A stretch of 6,743 bases of DNA from Lachnospiraceae bacterium UBA3785 (lineage in GTDB: Bacteria; Bacillota; Clostridia; Lachnospirales; Lachnospiraceae). The translations under genes were made by a program, and so were the position numbers. The notes below the pieces were generated by a model. It was not told the DNA's origin. It saw only the letters and a list, made by a program, of their open reading frames with translations, and did no database searches. This document shows, piece after piece, positions 1 to 6,415 of this stretch; positions within the stretch are counted from its first letter, which is position 1; each line of letters begins with the position of its first letter. The DNA is taken from assembly GCA_002369495.1 (NCBI GenBank), contig DFFD01000161.1, positions 2,145 to 8,887 of the forward strand. Reading direction: 5' to 3'.

Positions 1-361
1 CCTGCTCGTTCTGGGAGCTGTAGAGACCCGGATCGTCCGCCACGCAGAGGACCATGCCGCCGCCGACGCCCGCGTAGGCCGCCGAGTAGACCGGGTCCGC
101 CGCGACGTTGTAGCCGACCATCTTCATGCAGGCAAATGAACGGACGCCCGCCACCGAGGCTCCGAACGCGACTTCCGCCGCGACCTTCTCATTGGGCGCC
201 CACTCGCAGTAGAGATCGTCCTTGTACTGGACCAGGTTTTCGCTGATTTCCGTGCTGGGTGTGCCCGGATAGGCGGAGGCCACCTTGACGCCGGCTTCGT
301 AGAGGCCGCGCGCGATGGCTTCATTTCCGAGCATCAGTTTCTTCTCACTCAATTTTTCCAT
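1..361 (-). CDS. iorA: Indolepyruvate:ferredoxin oxidoreductase alpha subunit, N-terminal part (runs off left edge)
   Basis: This is the first 120 residues of the large subunit of the thiamine-diphosphate enzyme that oxidatively decarboxylates aryl pyruvates (from Trp, Phe, Tyr) to aryl-acetyl-CoA, reducing ferredoxin, in the cytoplasm of anaerobes. Seen in the translation: LGNEAIARGLYEAGVKVASA then YPGTPSTEI (residues 31-39), EWAPNEKVA (53-61), NVAADP (85-90) and VADDPGLYSSQNEQ (107-120). These are the conserved blocks of the N-terminal pyruvate-oxidoreductase-like pyrimidine-binding domain of IorA. The C-terminal domains, including the ferredoxin-type Fe-S domain, and any iorB partner lie outside the window. 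The ATG at 361 directly abuts its AGAGGAG ribosome binding site with no spacer. An in-frame TTG at 352-350 (codon 4) sits 9 nt from that site and may be the true start. A strong promoter of its own lies at 413-441. The family assignment is secure; the exact start is not. Confidence 0.93.
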   Translation of the reverse strand, partial: MEKLSEKKLMLGNEAIARGLYEAGVKVASAYPGTPSTEISENLVQYKDDLYCEWAPNEKVAAEVAFGASVAGVRSFACMKMVGYNVAADPVYSAAYAGVGGGMVLCVADDPGLYSSQNEQ

Positions 362-368
362 CTCCTCT
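362..368 (-). promoter_or_regulatory. Ribosome binding site of iorA, decides between ATG and TTG start
   Basis: On the minus strand this reads AGAGGAG, immediately followed by ATG at 361-359. With zero spacer the ATG is badly placed for a ribosome bound to this site. TTG at 352-350 in the same frame has a 9-nt spacer, within the usual 5-10 nt range. IorA proteins normally begin only a few residues before the LGNEAIARG block, so both starts are compatible with the family. Confidence 0.6.
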
Positions 369-383
369 TTCTGATATCTGCAT

Positions 384-397
384 CCGGGCGGACCCGG
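384..397 (-). other. Small GC hairpin in the iorA leader
   Basis: CCGGG, a 4-nt loop and CCCGG form a perfect 5-bp stem inside the predicted 5' untranslated region of iorA, about 15 nt upstream of the ribosome binding site. There is no T-tract, so it is not an intrinsic terminator. It could stabilise the transcript or be chance in GC-rich DNA. Confidence 0.3.
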
Positions 398-412
398 CGT
401 ACATTTCCTTCG

Positions 413-441
413 ATTTTATAACCGCCGGCTCTTTCTGTCAA
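413..441 (-). promoter_or_regulatory. Sigma-A type promoter for iorA, overlapping the flippase stop codon
   Basis: On the minus strand TTGACA (441-436) is a perfect -35 box, followed by exactly 17 nt and TAAAAT (418-413), 5 of 6 matches to the -10 consensus. The expected transcription start is an A near 406, giving a leader of about 45 nt before iorA. The TGA inside the -35 box is the stop codon of the upstream flippase gene (440-438). This supports iorA having its own transcription start, although no terminator separates it from the flippase and read-through is also possible. Confidence 0.78.
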
Positions 442-2078
442 CGCACTTTTAACTTCTTAAGCAGCACAAGGATCTTCGTGCCGAACGGCAGCTTCCGGAT
501 TTCCTCGTCCGTCATCCGTGTTGTCCTGGTGTAAAAGATCACGTAGATGAGGATGCCGGCCAGCACCGCGATGAGCGTTAAGACCGCGCTCGCCAGATAC
601 CGCCCGAAGATTCCCGGCAGAAGAAGCGCCGGCAGCCAGTAGATCACCGCCACAGCCGCGCCCATGAGGGCCGCCGCCTTGAGCGGCTGGATGAGCAGAC
701 GGTCAAGATCGTGCCGGTAATCGAGATATTTCTTCAGGGACACCGCATTGAGGACCATCACCGCCGCCGCGTAGAGCACGGTCGCGGCAAGGATGCCGTA
801 GACGCCGGCCGGCGTGAACCCGACGAGCAGGACCGCCGCGATGACGTTGAGGCAGAGGGCGATGGCGGCATTTTTCACCGGGTCTCCCGGATGCCCGAGC
901 CCCTGCAGGACCCCGTTGGTGACCGTCGAGAGGCTGTAGAAAATGACCGAGACAGCCCCCATCGCGAGCAGGATCGCCGCGCCGCGCACGTCGCCGGTCG
1001 GGTACATGATCCGGATGACCGGGTAGGACAGGACCGCGAGACCGACCGAAGCCGGTACCGCGAGGAACATCGAGAGGCGCATGCACTCGTTGATCCGGTC
1101 GGTCGCCTCATCGTTCCGGCCGGCCGAGATCGCGGTCGCGACCGCCGGAATGAGCGCAGTCGAGGTCGCGGAGGCCAGGGAGACCGGGATGTTCAGGATC
1201 GGCTTGACCCGGTAGGAGAACAGCGCGTACTGGCGCGTCACCTCCTGCGGCGGCACCTTCCGCCAGTCCATAAGCCAGGTGAAAATATTCTGGTCCACGA
1301 TCGCCGTGCAGTTGTAGATCCCCGTCGCGAAAATGATCGGCGTCACCATCAGGAAAATGACCCTGAGCACCTGCCCGTAGCTCTCCGTCTTCTTCGTTTT
1401 GTCCCGCTTCATCCTCTTTCGGATCGTCTTCCTGTTCACGTAATATGTGAAGAGCATGAGGAGGATCCCGGCGAGCACGCCCGCGCCGGTGCCGAGCGTT
1501 CCGCCCGCGGCGCCGAAGCGGCCGGTGAGGGTTTCATTTCCCACATAAGGCCGGGTCAGCAGCCACGCGGCCAGCACGGAGACGATCGCGTTCACGATCT
1601 GCTCTGCCACGCGGGAAACGCCGGTCGGGAACATCGTGTTCTGGGCCTGGAAATAGCCCCGGAGGCACCCGAGAAGGCCCGCAAATACAATCGTCGGCGC
1701 AAGAACTCTGAGCGCCGGCACCGCGTCGGGCTGTTTTGTCAGGAAAAACGGCGCCCCGAAGAACGCGATGAGCGCGCCTGCGCCGCCCACGGCCAGCACA
1801 TAGAAGATCGAGGCGTGGAAGACCTTCTGCGCATTTTTATACTGCCCTTTCGCGAGCCGGTCCGCCATGACCTTGGACAGGGCCGAGGGGATGCTGTAGG
1901 ACGAGATCAGCAGGATGATCGCGTACCACTCGTAAGCGTACTGGTAGTAGCCGTCCCCGACGTCCCCGATCACGAGATGCATCGGGCTCCTGTAGATGAG
2001 CCCGATCACGCTGCAGACCATCTGGGCTGCCATGAGAAATGCGGCTTCCCGCACAACATTAGACTTTCTTTTCGCCAT
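438..2078 (-). CDS. SpoVB/MurJ-type polysaccharide or lipid-linked precursor flippase (MOP superfamily)
   Basis: A 546-residue polytopic membrane protein with about 14 predicted hydrophobic segments, starting near residues 14-30 and ending at 494-516, then a basic cytoplasmic tail. Recognisable blocks are YYQYAYEWYAIILLIS (44-59), SYSIPSALSKVMADRLAKG (60-78) and RGYFQAQNTMFPTGVSRVAEQ (140-160). These match the Firmicutes SpoVB/YabM/YtgP branch of the oligosaccharide flippase family. Members translocate lipid-linked wall or polysaccharide precursors; B. subtilis YtgP is the lipid II flippase MurJ, while SpoVB acts in spore cortex formation. Length fits the family. A very basic stretch (about 215-230) lies between the two halves and is probably cytoplasmic. 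The start ATG is preceded by AAAGGAG with a 4-nt spacer in a 14-bp gap after ung. It is probably the last gene of the operon from the response regulator promoter. Which substrate it moves, MurJ-like or SpoVB-like, cannot be decided from sequence alone. Confidence 0.88.
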   Translation of the reverse strand: MAKRKSNVVREAAFLMAAQMVCSVIGLIYRSPMHLVIGDVGDGYYQYAYEWYAIILLISSYSIPSALSKVMADRLAKGQYKNAQKVFHASIFYVLAVGGAGALIAFFGAPFFLTKQPDAVPALRVLAPTIVFAGLLGCLRGYFQAQNTMFPTGVSRVAEQIVNAIVSVLAAWLLTRPYVGNETLTGRFGAAGGTLGTGAGVLAGILLMLFTYYVNRKTIRKRMKRDKTKKTESYGQVLRVIFLMVTPIIFATGIYNCTAIVDQNIFTWLMDWRKVPPQEVTRQYALFSYRVKPILNIPVSLASATSTALIPAVATAISAGRNDEATDRINECMRLSMFLAVPASVGLAVLSYPVIRIMYPTGDVRGAAILLAMGAVSVIFYSLSTVTNGVLQGLGHPGDPVKNAAIALCLNVIAAVLLVGFTPAGVYGILAATVLYAAAVMVLNAVSLKKYLDYRHDLDRLLIQPLKAAALMGAAVAVIYWLPALLLPGIFGRYLASAVLTLIAVLAGILIYVIFYTRTTRMTDEEIRKLPFGTKILVLLKKLKVR

Positions 2079-2092
2079 GCTGCTCCTTTATG

Positions 2093-2767
2093 TCATTCTT
2101 CGTTGGCGGCCGCCCAGTCGATCGGTTCAAGGCCGCACCGTACAAGATAGTCGTTGGTCCGCGAGAAAGGCCGGCTCCCGAAGAAGCCGCCCGAGGCCGA
2201 GAGCGGGCTCGGGTGCGGGGATTCGATGATGAGGTGCTTCGGATTGTGGATAAGTGCTTTCTTGCGCCTCGCCGGTGTCCCCCACAAAATGAAGACTATC
2301 GGGCGGTCCTGATCCGCGAGCACCCGAATCGCCGCGTCCGTGAACTCCTCCCAGCCGATCCCCCGGTGCGAATTGGCCGCGTGGGCCCGCACGGTGAGGA
2401 CCGTATTTAAGAGGAGGACGCCCTGCCGGGCCCAGCCGGTCAGATCGCCGTTTTCCGGGACCGGACAGCCCAGGTCAACGCTCATCTCCTTGTAGATATT
2501 GACGAGGGACGGCGGGATCCGGATGCCCTTGTGGACCGAGAAGCAGAGTCCGTTGGCCTGCCCCGGCTCGTGGTAGGGATCCTGCCCGAGGATCACGACT
2601 TTCACCTTTTCAAGCGGCGTGAACGCAAACGCGTTGAAAATGTCCGTGCTCGGCGGATAAACCGTCTCCGTCCGGTAAGCCTCAAGCACCTTCTTATAGA
2701 GCTGCGCGTAATAGGGCTTCTTAAATTCCGGGTGCAGCGCCTTCTCCCACTCTCCCGTGATGGCCAT
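2093..2767 (-). CDS. ung: Uracil-DNA glycosylase, family 1
   Basis: A 224-residue cytoplasmic DNA repair enzyme that removes uracil, from cytosine deamination or dUMP misincorporation, by cleaving the N-glycosidic bond and starting base-excision repair. All family-1 signatures are present. The water-activating loop GQDPYH (61-66) contains catalytic Asp63 and the thymine-excluding Tyr65. FSV (76-78) supplies the stacking Phe76. LLNTVLTVRAHAANSH (119-134) contains uracil-reading Asn120. The DNA-intercalation loop HPSPLSA (185-191) contains His185. Length is normal for Ung. The loop reads HEPGQANG where E. coli has HGPGQAHG; this touches no catalytic residue. The ATG follows AAGGAGG with a 5-6 nt spacer, and the hisF stop codon TAA (2780-2778) forms the first bases of that site, suggesting translation in step with hisF. 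The flippase gene starts 14 bp downstream. Confidence 0.98.
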   Translation of the reverse strand: MAITGEWEKALHPEFKKPYYAQLYKKVLEAYRTETVYPPSTDIFNAFAFTPLEKVKVVILGQDPYHEPGQANGLCFSVHKGIRIPPSLVNIYKEMSVDLGCPVPENGDLTGWARQGVLLLNTVLTVRAHAANSHRGIGWEEFTDAAIRVLADQDRPIVFILWGTPARRKKALIHNPKHLIIESPHPSPLSASGGFFGSRPFSRTNDYLVRCGLEPIDWAAANEE

Positions 2768-2777
2768 AGCCGCCTCC

Positions 2778-3539
2778 TTACAGTCTGACGGGTACGCCCC
2801 GCCCTTTAAGATACTCTTTCACCTCGCGGATCGTCATCATCTTGTAATGAAAGAGCGAAGCCGCGAGAGCTGCGTCCGCACCGCCTTCGGTGAGCGCTTC
2901 ATAGAAATGCTCGTACGTTCCCGCACCGCCAGAGGCGATAACCGGGACGCCGACCGCATCCGAGATGGCGCGCGTCAGCGCAAGGTCGTAGCCCGCCCGG
3001 GTGCCGTCGCCGTCCATCGACGTGAGCAGGATCTCGCCCGCGCCGAGCGCAACGCCCTTTTTCGCCCACTCGACCGCGTCAAGCCCGGTGTCGATCCGGC
3101 CGCCGTGCTTGTAGACCGTCCAGCCGCTGCCGTCCGGCCTCGCCTTCGCGTCGATCGCGAGGACGATGCACTGGTTTCCGAATTTTTCCGCGCCCTCCCG
3201 GATGAGCTCCGGGTTGTCGATCGCCGCGGAGTTGACCGAGACCTTGTCGGCCCCTGCCCGCAGGATCTTATTCATGTCCGCGACCGTGCGGATGCCTCCG
3301 CCGACCGTGAAGGGAATGAACACCTGGTCGCCGACCCGCTCCACCATGTCGACGACGGTCTCCCGCCGGTCGGACGAAGCGGTGATGTCGAGGAAGACCA
3401 GCTCGTCGGCTCCCTCCGCATCGTAGGCCTTCGCGATCTCGACCGGGTCGCCGGCGTCCTTCAGCTCCACAAAGTTGACGCCCTTCACGACGCGGCCCGC
3501 ATTGACGTCGAGGCATGGGATGATTCGTTTTGTCAGCAT
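2778..3539 (-). CDS. hisF: Imidazole glycerol phosphate synthase, cyclase subunit HisF
   Basis: A 253-residue (beta/alpha)8 barrel enzyme of histidine biosynthesis. It uses ammonia delivered by HisH to convert PRFAR into imidazole glycerol phosphate and AICAR, the latter feeding back into purine synthesis. Seen directly: the N-terminal RIIPCLDV with catalytic Asp11, VGGGIRT (79-85) and SVNSAA (101-106) as phosphate-binding loops, LAIDAK with catalytic Asp130, and ASGGAG near residue 225. Both catalytic aspartates fall at the exact numbering used for this family, and length is typical. The start ATG lies 1 bp after the hisH stop codon, with the AAGGAGG ribosome binding site inside the last hisH codons, so the two subunits are probably translationally coupled for 1:1 production. 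hisA, which usually lies close by in his operons, is absent here. Confidence 0.98.
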   Translation of the reverse strand: MLTKRIIPCLDVNAGRVVKGVNFVELKDAGDPVEIAKAYDAEGADELVFLDITASSDRRETVVDMVERVGDQVFIPFTVGGGIRTVADMNKILRAGADKVSVNSAAIDNPELIREGAEKFGNQCIVLAIDAKARPDGSGWTVYKHGGRIDTGLDAVEWAKKGVALGAGEILLTSMDGDGTRAGYDLALTRAISDAVGVPVIASGGAGTYEHFYEALTEGGADAALAASLFHYKMMTIREVKEYLKGRGVPVRL

Positions 3540-3540
3540 C

Positions 3541-4155
3541 TTACGCCTCCTTCTTCATCAGGGTGAAATTCCGGAGGAGCTGAAGGCCGACTGCCCCGCT
3601 CTTCTCCGGGTGGAACTGGGTGGCAAATACATTTCCCCGCTCCGCCGCCGCGCAGGCCGTGTCCGCATACTCGCAGGAGGCCGTCTCGACCGCCTCCTCC
3701 GGTTTAGCGTAGTAGGAATGCACAAAATACACAAACGCCCCGTCCGAAACGCCGCCAAAAAGCCGGCTCTCCGGAGCGATTTTAAGCGAATTCCAGCCGA
3801 TCTGGGGCACTTTCATGCCCGATTTGTCGGAGAAGCGGACGCATTTTCCCTTAAAAATGCCGAGTCCCCGCACGCCCGGGCTCTCCTCGCTGCCCTCGAA
3901 GAGGAGCTGGAGGCCGACGCAGATCCCGAGGAACGGCGTCCCCTCCTCGATCACCCGGCGGATTACCGGCACGAGGCCGTATCGTTCCAGCCTCTCCATG
4001 CAGGCGCCGAAGCTGCCGACGCCCGGAAGCACCACATGGTCCGCCTTAAGGATCACCTCCGGGTCCCTGGTCAGGACCGTCTCCTGCCCGAGCGCCCGGA
4101 AAGCCTTGACGACGCTCTTTACATTACCGGCGTCATAGTCGATTACTGCCAGCAT
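3541..4155 (-). CDS. hisH: Imidazole glycerol phosphate synthase, glutamine amidotransferase subunit HisH
   Basis: A 204-residue class I glutamine amidotransferase that hydrolyses glutamine and channels ammonia to HisF in the fifth step of histidine biosynthesis. Visible family features are the N-terminal [19 protein letters not shown] (43-50) forming the oxyanion-loop region, the nucleophile elbow GICVGLQLL with Cys79, and ATQFHPEKS carrying the other triad residues His182 and Glu184. PQIGWN (117-122) is the typical HisH segment at the HisF interface. Length is normal and the triad complete. The gene begins 21 bp after the sensor kinase stop codon with a GGAGG site 4-5 nt before its ATG, and ends 1 bp before hisF. 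Amidotransferases recruited to surface-sugar amidation resemble HisH, but the intact HisF partner makes the histidine role more likely. Confidence 0.98.
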   Translation of the reverse strand: MLAVIDYDAGNVKSVVKAFRALGQETVLTRDPEVILKADHVVLPGVGSFGACMERLERYGLVPVIRRVIEEGTPFLGICVGLQLLFEGSEESPGVRGLGIFKGKCVRFSDKSGMKVPQIGWNSLKIAPESRLFGGVSDGAFVYFVHSYYAKPEEAVETASCEYADTACAAAERGNVFATQFHPEKSGAVGLQLLRNFTLMKKEA

Positions 4156-4176
4156 AAACCCTCCATAATTGTATTC

Positions 4177-5643
4177 TCAGCGCTCGCGCGCATCCAGCGT
4201 GAACCAGAAGGCGACCCCGTCGTCGTAGTTGCGGACGCCGCACTTCTGATGGTGCCCGTCCATGATTGCCTTGACGATGGAGAGACCGATCCCTGACCCG
4301 CCGTAGGCGCGCGTCCTGGCCTTGTCCACCTTGTAAAACTTCTCCCAGATCTTGTCGAGGGATTCCTCAGGTATCGGATCGCCCGAATTGAAGACCGAGG
4401 TCGTCACAACGCCGTCCTTCTCCGTCACCCGGATATCGATCTTTTTGTCGTAATCGAGGTGATTGAGCGCGTTGCTCATGAAGTTGGTCACGACCTCCTC
4501 AATCTTGAACTCATCGCCCCAGACATAGACGGGCCCGGCAAGATTCGAGGTGACGACCGCCCCTTTCTCCTCGATGACGAGCTTCATGCCGGCGGTCACG
4601 CCCTCGATGAGGGCCGCAAGGTCGAACCGCTCCATCTGGACCTGGTTCTGCCCGAACTCCAGCTGGTTCAGCGAGAGCAGCTGTCGGACCATCTTGTTCA
4701 TCTTCCCGGCCTCGTCGAGGATCACGTCCACGTAGTAGTCCCGGCTCTCCTTGTCGTCGCAGATGTCGTCCTTGAGCCCCTCCGCATAGCCCTGGATCAG
4801 AGCGATCGGGGTCTTCAGCTCGTGGGAGACATTGTTCAGGAACTCGATGCGCATCTCGTCGATCTTTTCCTTCTCGTCGATGTCGCGCTTCAGCTCGTTG
4901 TTTGCATTTTTCAGCTCCGAGATCGTGTCTTTCAGCTCGTCGGACATCCGGTTGAAGTTGTCACCGAGCCGGTCGATCTCATTGCCTGCCTTCTCCGTGT
5001 ACTTGGCCTCGAAATCGAGGTTCGCCATGCGCTGCGAGAGCTCCGTCAGCGTGACGATCGGCTTCGTGAGGCGCCTCGAGAAGAAGGAAATGAAAACCAG
5101 CGCAATCAGCACCACCGCCGCGCCGACGACGAGGTAGAACATATTCGAGAGGTGGACCGCGTTCTCAATCGCCTCGATCGGGGTCCTCATGAGGAAACAG
5201 TAGCCGTTGTCGAACTGCCCCCACATCTCGAGATAGTTCGTGCTGATGGACCGGTCCGATGTCTCCTGGACCTGGTACATGCCGTTGTTCTCGAGCACGT
5301 TGATCCGCTCCCGGTAGAAGCCCGTGTAGTAGCCGAAGAGGCGCAGGTCCAGATCGTGGGATTCGCGGCTCGTCGAGAAGATGATCTCCTCGAGCCCTTC
5401 ATTTTCCACGAGGACCTCGATATTGTCCTGCACCGAGATCTTCATGATCTGCGAGGCGTAGTCGTCGGCCTCCGATTCGAAGATCCCGTTCATTGCCTCG
5501 TAGGTGCTCTTCAGGGTCTTTACCTTCTGGGCGTGATAGAATTTTTCAAGAAATCCGTAGTTGATAAGCGCGATGACCGCAAATGAGATCGCCATGGTCG
5601 TCACAAAGAACGCGATCATCTGCCGCCTGATCGAATGTTTCAT
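4177..5643 (-). CDS. Membrane sensor histidine kinase (HAMP-HisKA-HATPase), partner of the upstream response regulator
   Basis: A 488-residue sensor kinase. TM1 spans about residues 9-31 and TM2 about 168-189. Between them is an extracytoplasmic sensor region of about 135 residues that I do not recognise. A HAMP linker (about 190-240) leads into a hydrophilic coiled-coil stretch (about 234-262). The dimerisation domain has the H-box FLNNVSHELKTP with phospho-acceptor His274. The ATPase domain shows the N-box around NFMSNALNH (387-395), a G1 region FNSGDPIP (418-425), the F-box WEKFYKVDKA (433-442) and the G2 box GGSGIGLSIV (448-457). The G1 box has Asn419 where most kinases have Asp. The start ATG lies 2 bp after the response regulator stop codon, with AAAGGA overlapping that stop, so the pair is co-translated. 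The overall build and C-terminal motif style resemble VanS-like Firmicutes kinases. The signal sensed is unknown. Confidence 0.95.
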   Translation of the reverse strand: MKHSIRRQMIAFFVTTMAISFAVIALINYGFLEKFYHAQKVKTLKSTYEAMNGIFESEADDYASQIMKISVQDNIEVLVENEGLEEIIFSTSRESHDLDLRLFGYYTGFYRERINVLENNGMYQVQETSDRSISTNYLEMWGQFDNGYCFLMRTPIEAIENAVHLSNMFYLVVGAAVVLIALVFISFFSRRLTKPIVTLTELSQRMANLDFEAKYTEKAGNEIDRLGDNFNRMSDELKDTISELKNANNELKRDIDEKEKIDEMRIEFLNNVSHELKTPIALIQGYAEGLKDDICDDKESRDYYVDVILDEAGKMNKMVRQLLSLNQLEFGQNQVQMERFDLAALIEGVTAGMKLVIEEKGAVVTSNLAGPVYVWGDEFKIEEVVTNFMSNALNHLDYDKKIDIRVTEKDGVVTTSVFNSGDPIPEESLDKIWEKFYKVDKARTRAYGGSGIGLSIVKAIMDGHHQKCGVRNYDDGVAFWFTLDARER

Positions 5644-5645
5644 GC

Positions 5646-6338
5646 TTATCCTTTCTGAGGCGGATTCGGATCGAACTTGTAGCCCATGCCCCAGATCGTG
5701 CGGATGAGCTCGCCCTTATCGCCCATCTTGCTCCTCAGCTTCTTCACGTGCGTGTCGATCGTGCGGGCGTCGCCGTAATAATCATAGTTCCAGACCGCGT
5801 TCAGGATCTTCTCGCGCGAGAGAGCGATCCCCTGGTTTTCCACAAAATACTGGAGAAGCTCAAACTCCTTGAAGGAAAGCTCGATCGGACTGCCGTCCAC
5901 GGTCACCTGGTGGGCCGCCTTGTCGATGCGGATCCCGGCGATCTCCAGCACGTCTTCCGACTCCGTTTTGCCGCTTCTCCGAAGGACCGCGTTCACGCGC
6001 GCCACGAGAATCTTCGGGGAGAAGGGCTTCGAAATGTACTCATCCACACCCAGATTGAACCCCAGAAGCTCATCACGCTCGTCTCCTCTCGCGGTCAGCA
6101 TGATGATCGGCACCTTGGAGAACTGGCGGATCTCGCGCGTCACCTGCCAGCCGTCCATCTTCGGCATCATGACGTCGAGAAGGATCAGGGCGATATCCTT
6201 GTTTGAAAAGAAAAGATCGACCGCCTTCTCCCCGTCCTCCGCCTCGAGGACCTCATAGTTCTCACGGGTCAGGAAATCCTTCACCAGCTTGCGCATCCTG
6301 GCCTCGTCGTCCACAACCAGAATTTTCAACCTGTCCAT
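5646..6338 (-). CDS. OmpR/PhoB-family DNA-binding response regulator
   Basis: A 230-residue two-domain transcription factor. The receiver domain (about 4-120) has the acidic pair Asp10/Asp11 in ILVVDDE, phospho-acceptor Asp55 in LLDVMMPKMDG, the switch Thr82 in MLTAR, and Lys104 in YISKPF. The winged-helix DNA-binding domain (about 130-226) shows LSFKEFELLQYF and the recognition-helix region ARTIDTHVKKLRSKM, ending in IRTIWGMGYKF. This is full length for the family. I chose ATG at 6338-6336 because GGAGG (6348-6344) lies 5 nt upstream. A GTG two codons earlier (6344-6342) overlaps that site and is unlikely to be used. The kinase gene follows 2 bp later. A promoter with TATAAT lies upstream, and a pair of 10-bp-spaced direct repeats in the leader could be an autoregulatory site. 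Target genes cannot be read from the sequence. Confidence 0.96.
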   Translation of the reverse strand: MDRLKILVVDDEARMRKLVKDFLTRENYEVLEAEDGEKAVDLFFSNKDIALILLDVMMPKMDGWQVTREIRQFSKVPIIMLTARGDERDELLGFNLGVDEYISKPFSPKILVARVNAVLRRSGKTESEDVLEIAGIRIDKAAHQVTVDGSPIELSFKEFELLQYFVENQGIALSREKILNAVWNYDYYGDARTIDTHVKKLRSKMGDKGELIRTIWGMGYKFDPNPPQKG

Positions 6339-6343
6339 ATGCA

Positions 6344-6348
6344 CCTCC
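6344..6348 (-). promoter_or_regulatory. Ribosome binding site of the response regulator, fixes the start
   Basis: GGAGG on the minus strand, followed by TGCAT and ATG at 6338. The upstream in-frame GTG (6344-6342) uses the last G of the site and therefore cannot be properly positioned, so the protein most likely starts at the ATG, giving 230 rather than 232 residues. Confidence 0.85.
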
Positions 6349-6353
6349 GCTTT

Positions 6354-6371
6354 CGTGCTTTAACGTGCTTT
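6354..6371 (-). repeat. Two direct repeats, 10-bp period, in the response regulator leader
   Basis: The 8-mer AAAGCACG (minus strand) occurs twice, at 6371-6364 and 6361-6354, separated by 2 bp, so the start-to-start distance is 10 bp, one DNA turn. The copies lie just downstream of the predicted transcription start (near 6380) and upstream of the ribosome binding site. OmpR-family regulators bind as dimers to direct repeats of about 10-11 bp period, so this is a plausible but unproven binding site for the regulator encoded directly downstream. Confidence 0.4.
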
Positions 6372-6386
6372 TTACTCATTCCGTTT

Positions 6387-6415
6387 ATTATAGTACAAGG
6401 AGGTTTCAAAGGCAA
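6387..6415 (-). promoter_or_regulatory. Sigma-A type promoter for the response regulator operon
   Basis: On the minus strand TATAAT (6392-6387) is a perfect -10 box. Exactly 17 nt upstream is TTGCCT (6415-6410), 4 of 6 matches to the -35 consensus. The expected start is near 6380, with a leader of about 42 nt. The -35 box shares bases with the end of the tsf terminator T-tract, leaving no unused DNA between the two units. The poor -35 box next to a perfect -10 would be compatible with help from an activator. Confidence 0.7.

Noticed and set aside
345..404. Possible 19-codon leader peptide frame upstream of and overlapping the iorA start
   Set aside because: Its only upstream AAGGA lies at or before the predicted transcription start and is 1 nt from the ATG, so it would be missing from the mRNA or mis-spaced; the peptide shows no attenuation-type codon run.
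362..437. Terminator between the flippase gene and iorA
   Set aside because: The only hairpin (384-397) has no T-tract and lies downstream of the iorA promoter, so it cannot be called a terminator.
711..2150. Long plus-strand open frame (479 codons) opposite the flippase
   Set aside because: Its product is dominated by Arg, Asp, His and Glu with no domain pattern, as expected for the antisense of a GC-rich hydrophobic gene. The minus strand carries a clear flippase.
2757..3566. Plus-strand open frame (269 codons) opposite hisF
   Set aside because: Shadow of hisF in GC-rich DNA; Arg/Asp-rich, no family features, no convincing ribosome binding site noted.
3475..4296. Plus-strand open frame (273 codons) opposite hisH
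   Set aside because: Crosses two gene junctions of the minus-strand operon and shows no domain features.
4459..5586. Plus-strand open frame (375 codons) opposite the sensor kinase
   Set aside because: Highly charged Leu/Val/Asp/His-rich translation without recognisable motifs. The opposite strand is an intact histidine kinase.
6342..6344. GTG as start of the response regulator
   Set aside because: It overlaps the GGAGG ribosome binding site; the ATG at 6338 is correctly spaced.
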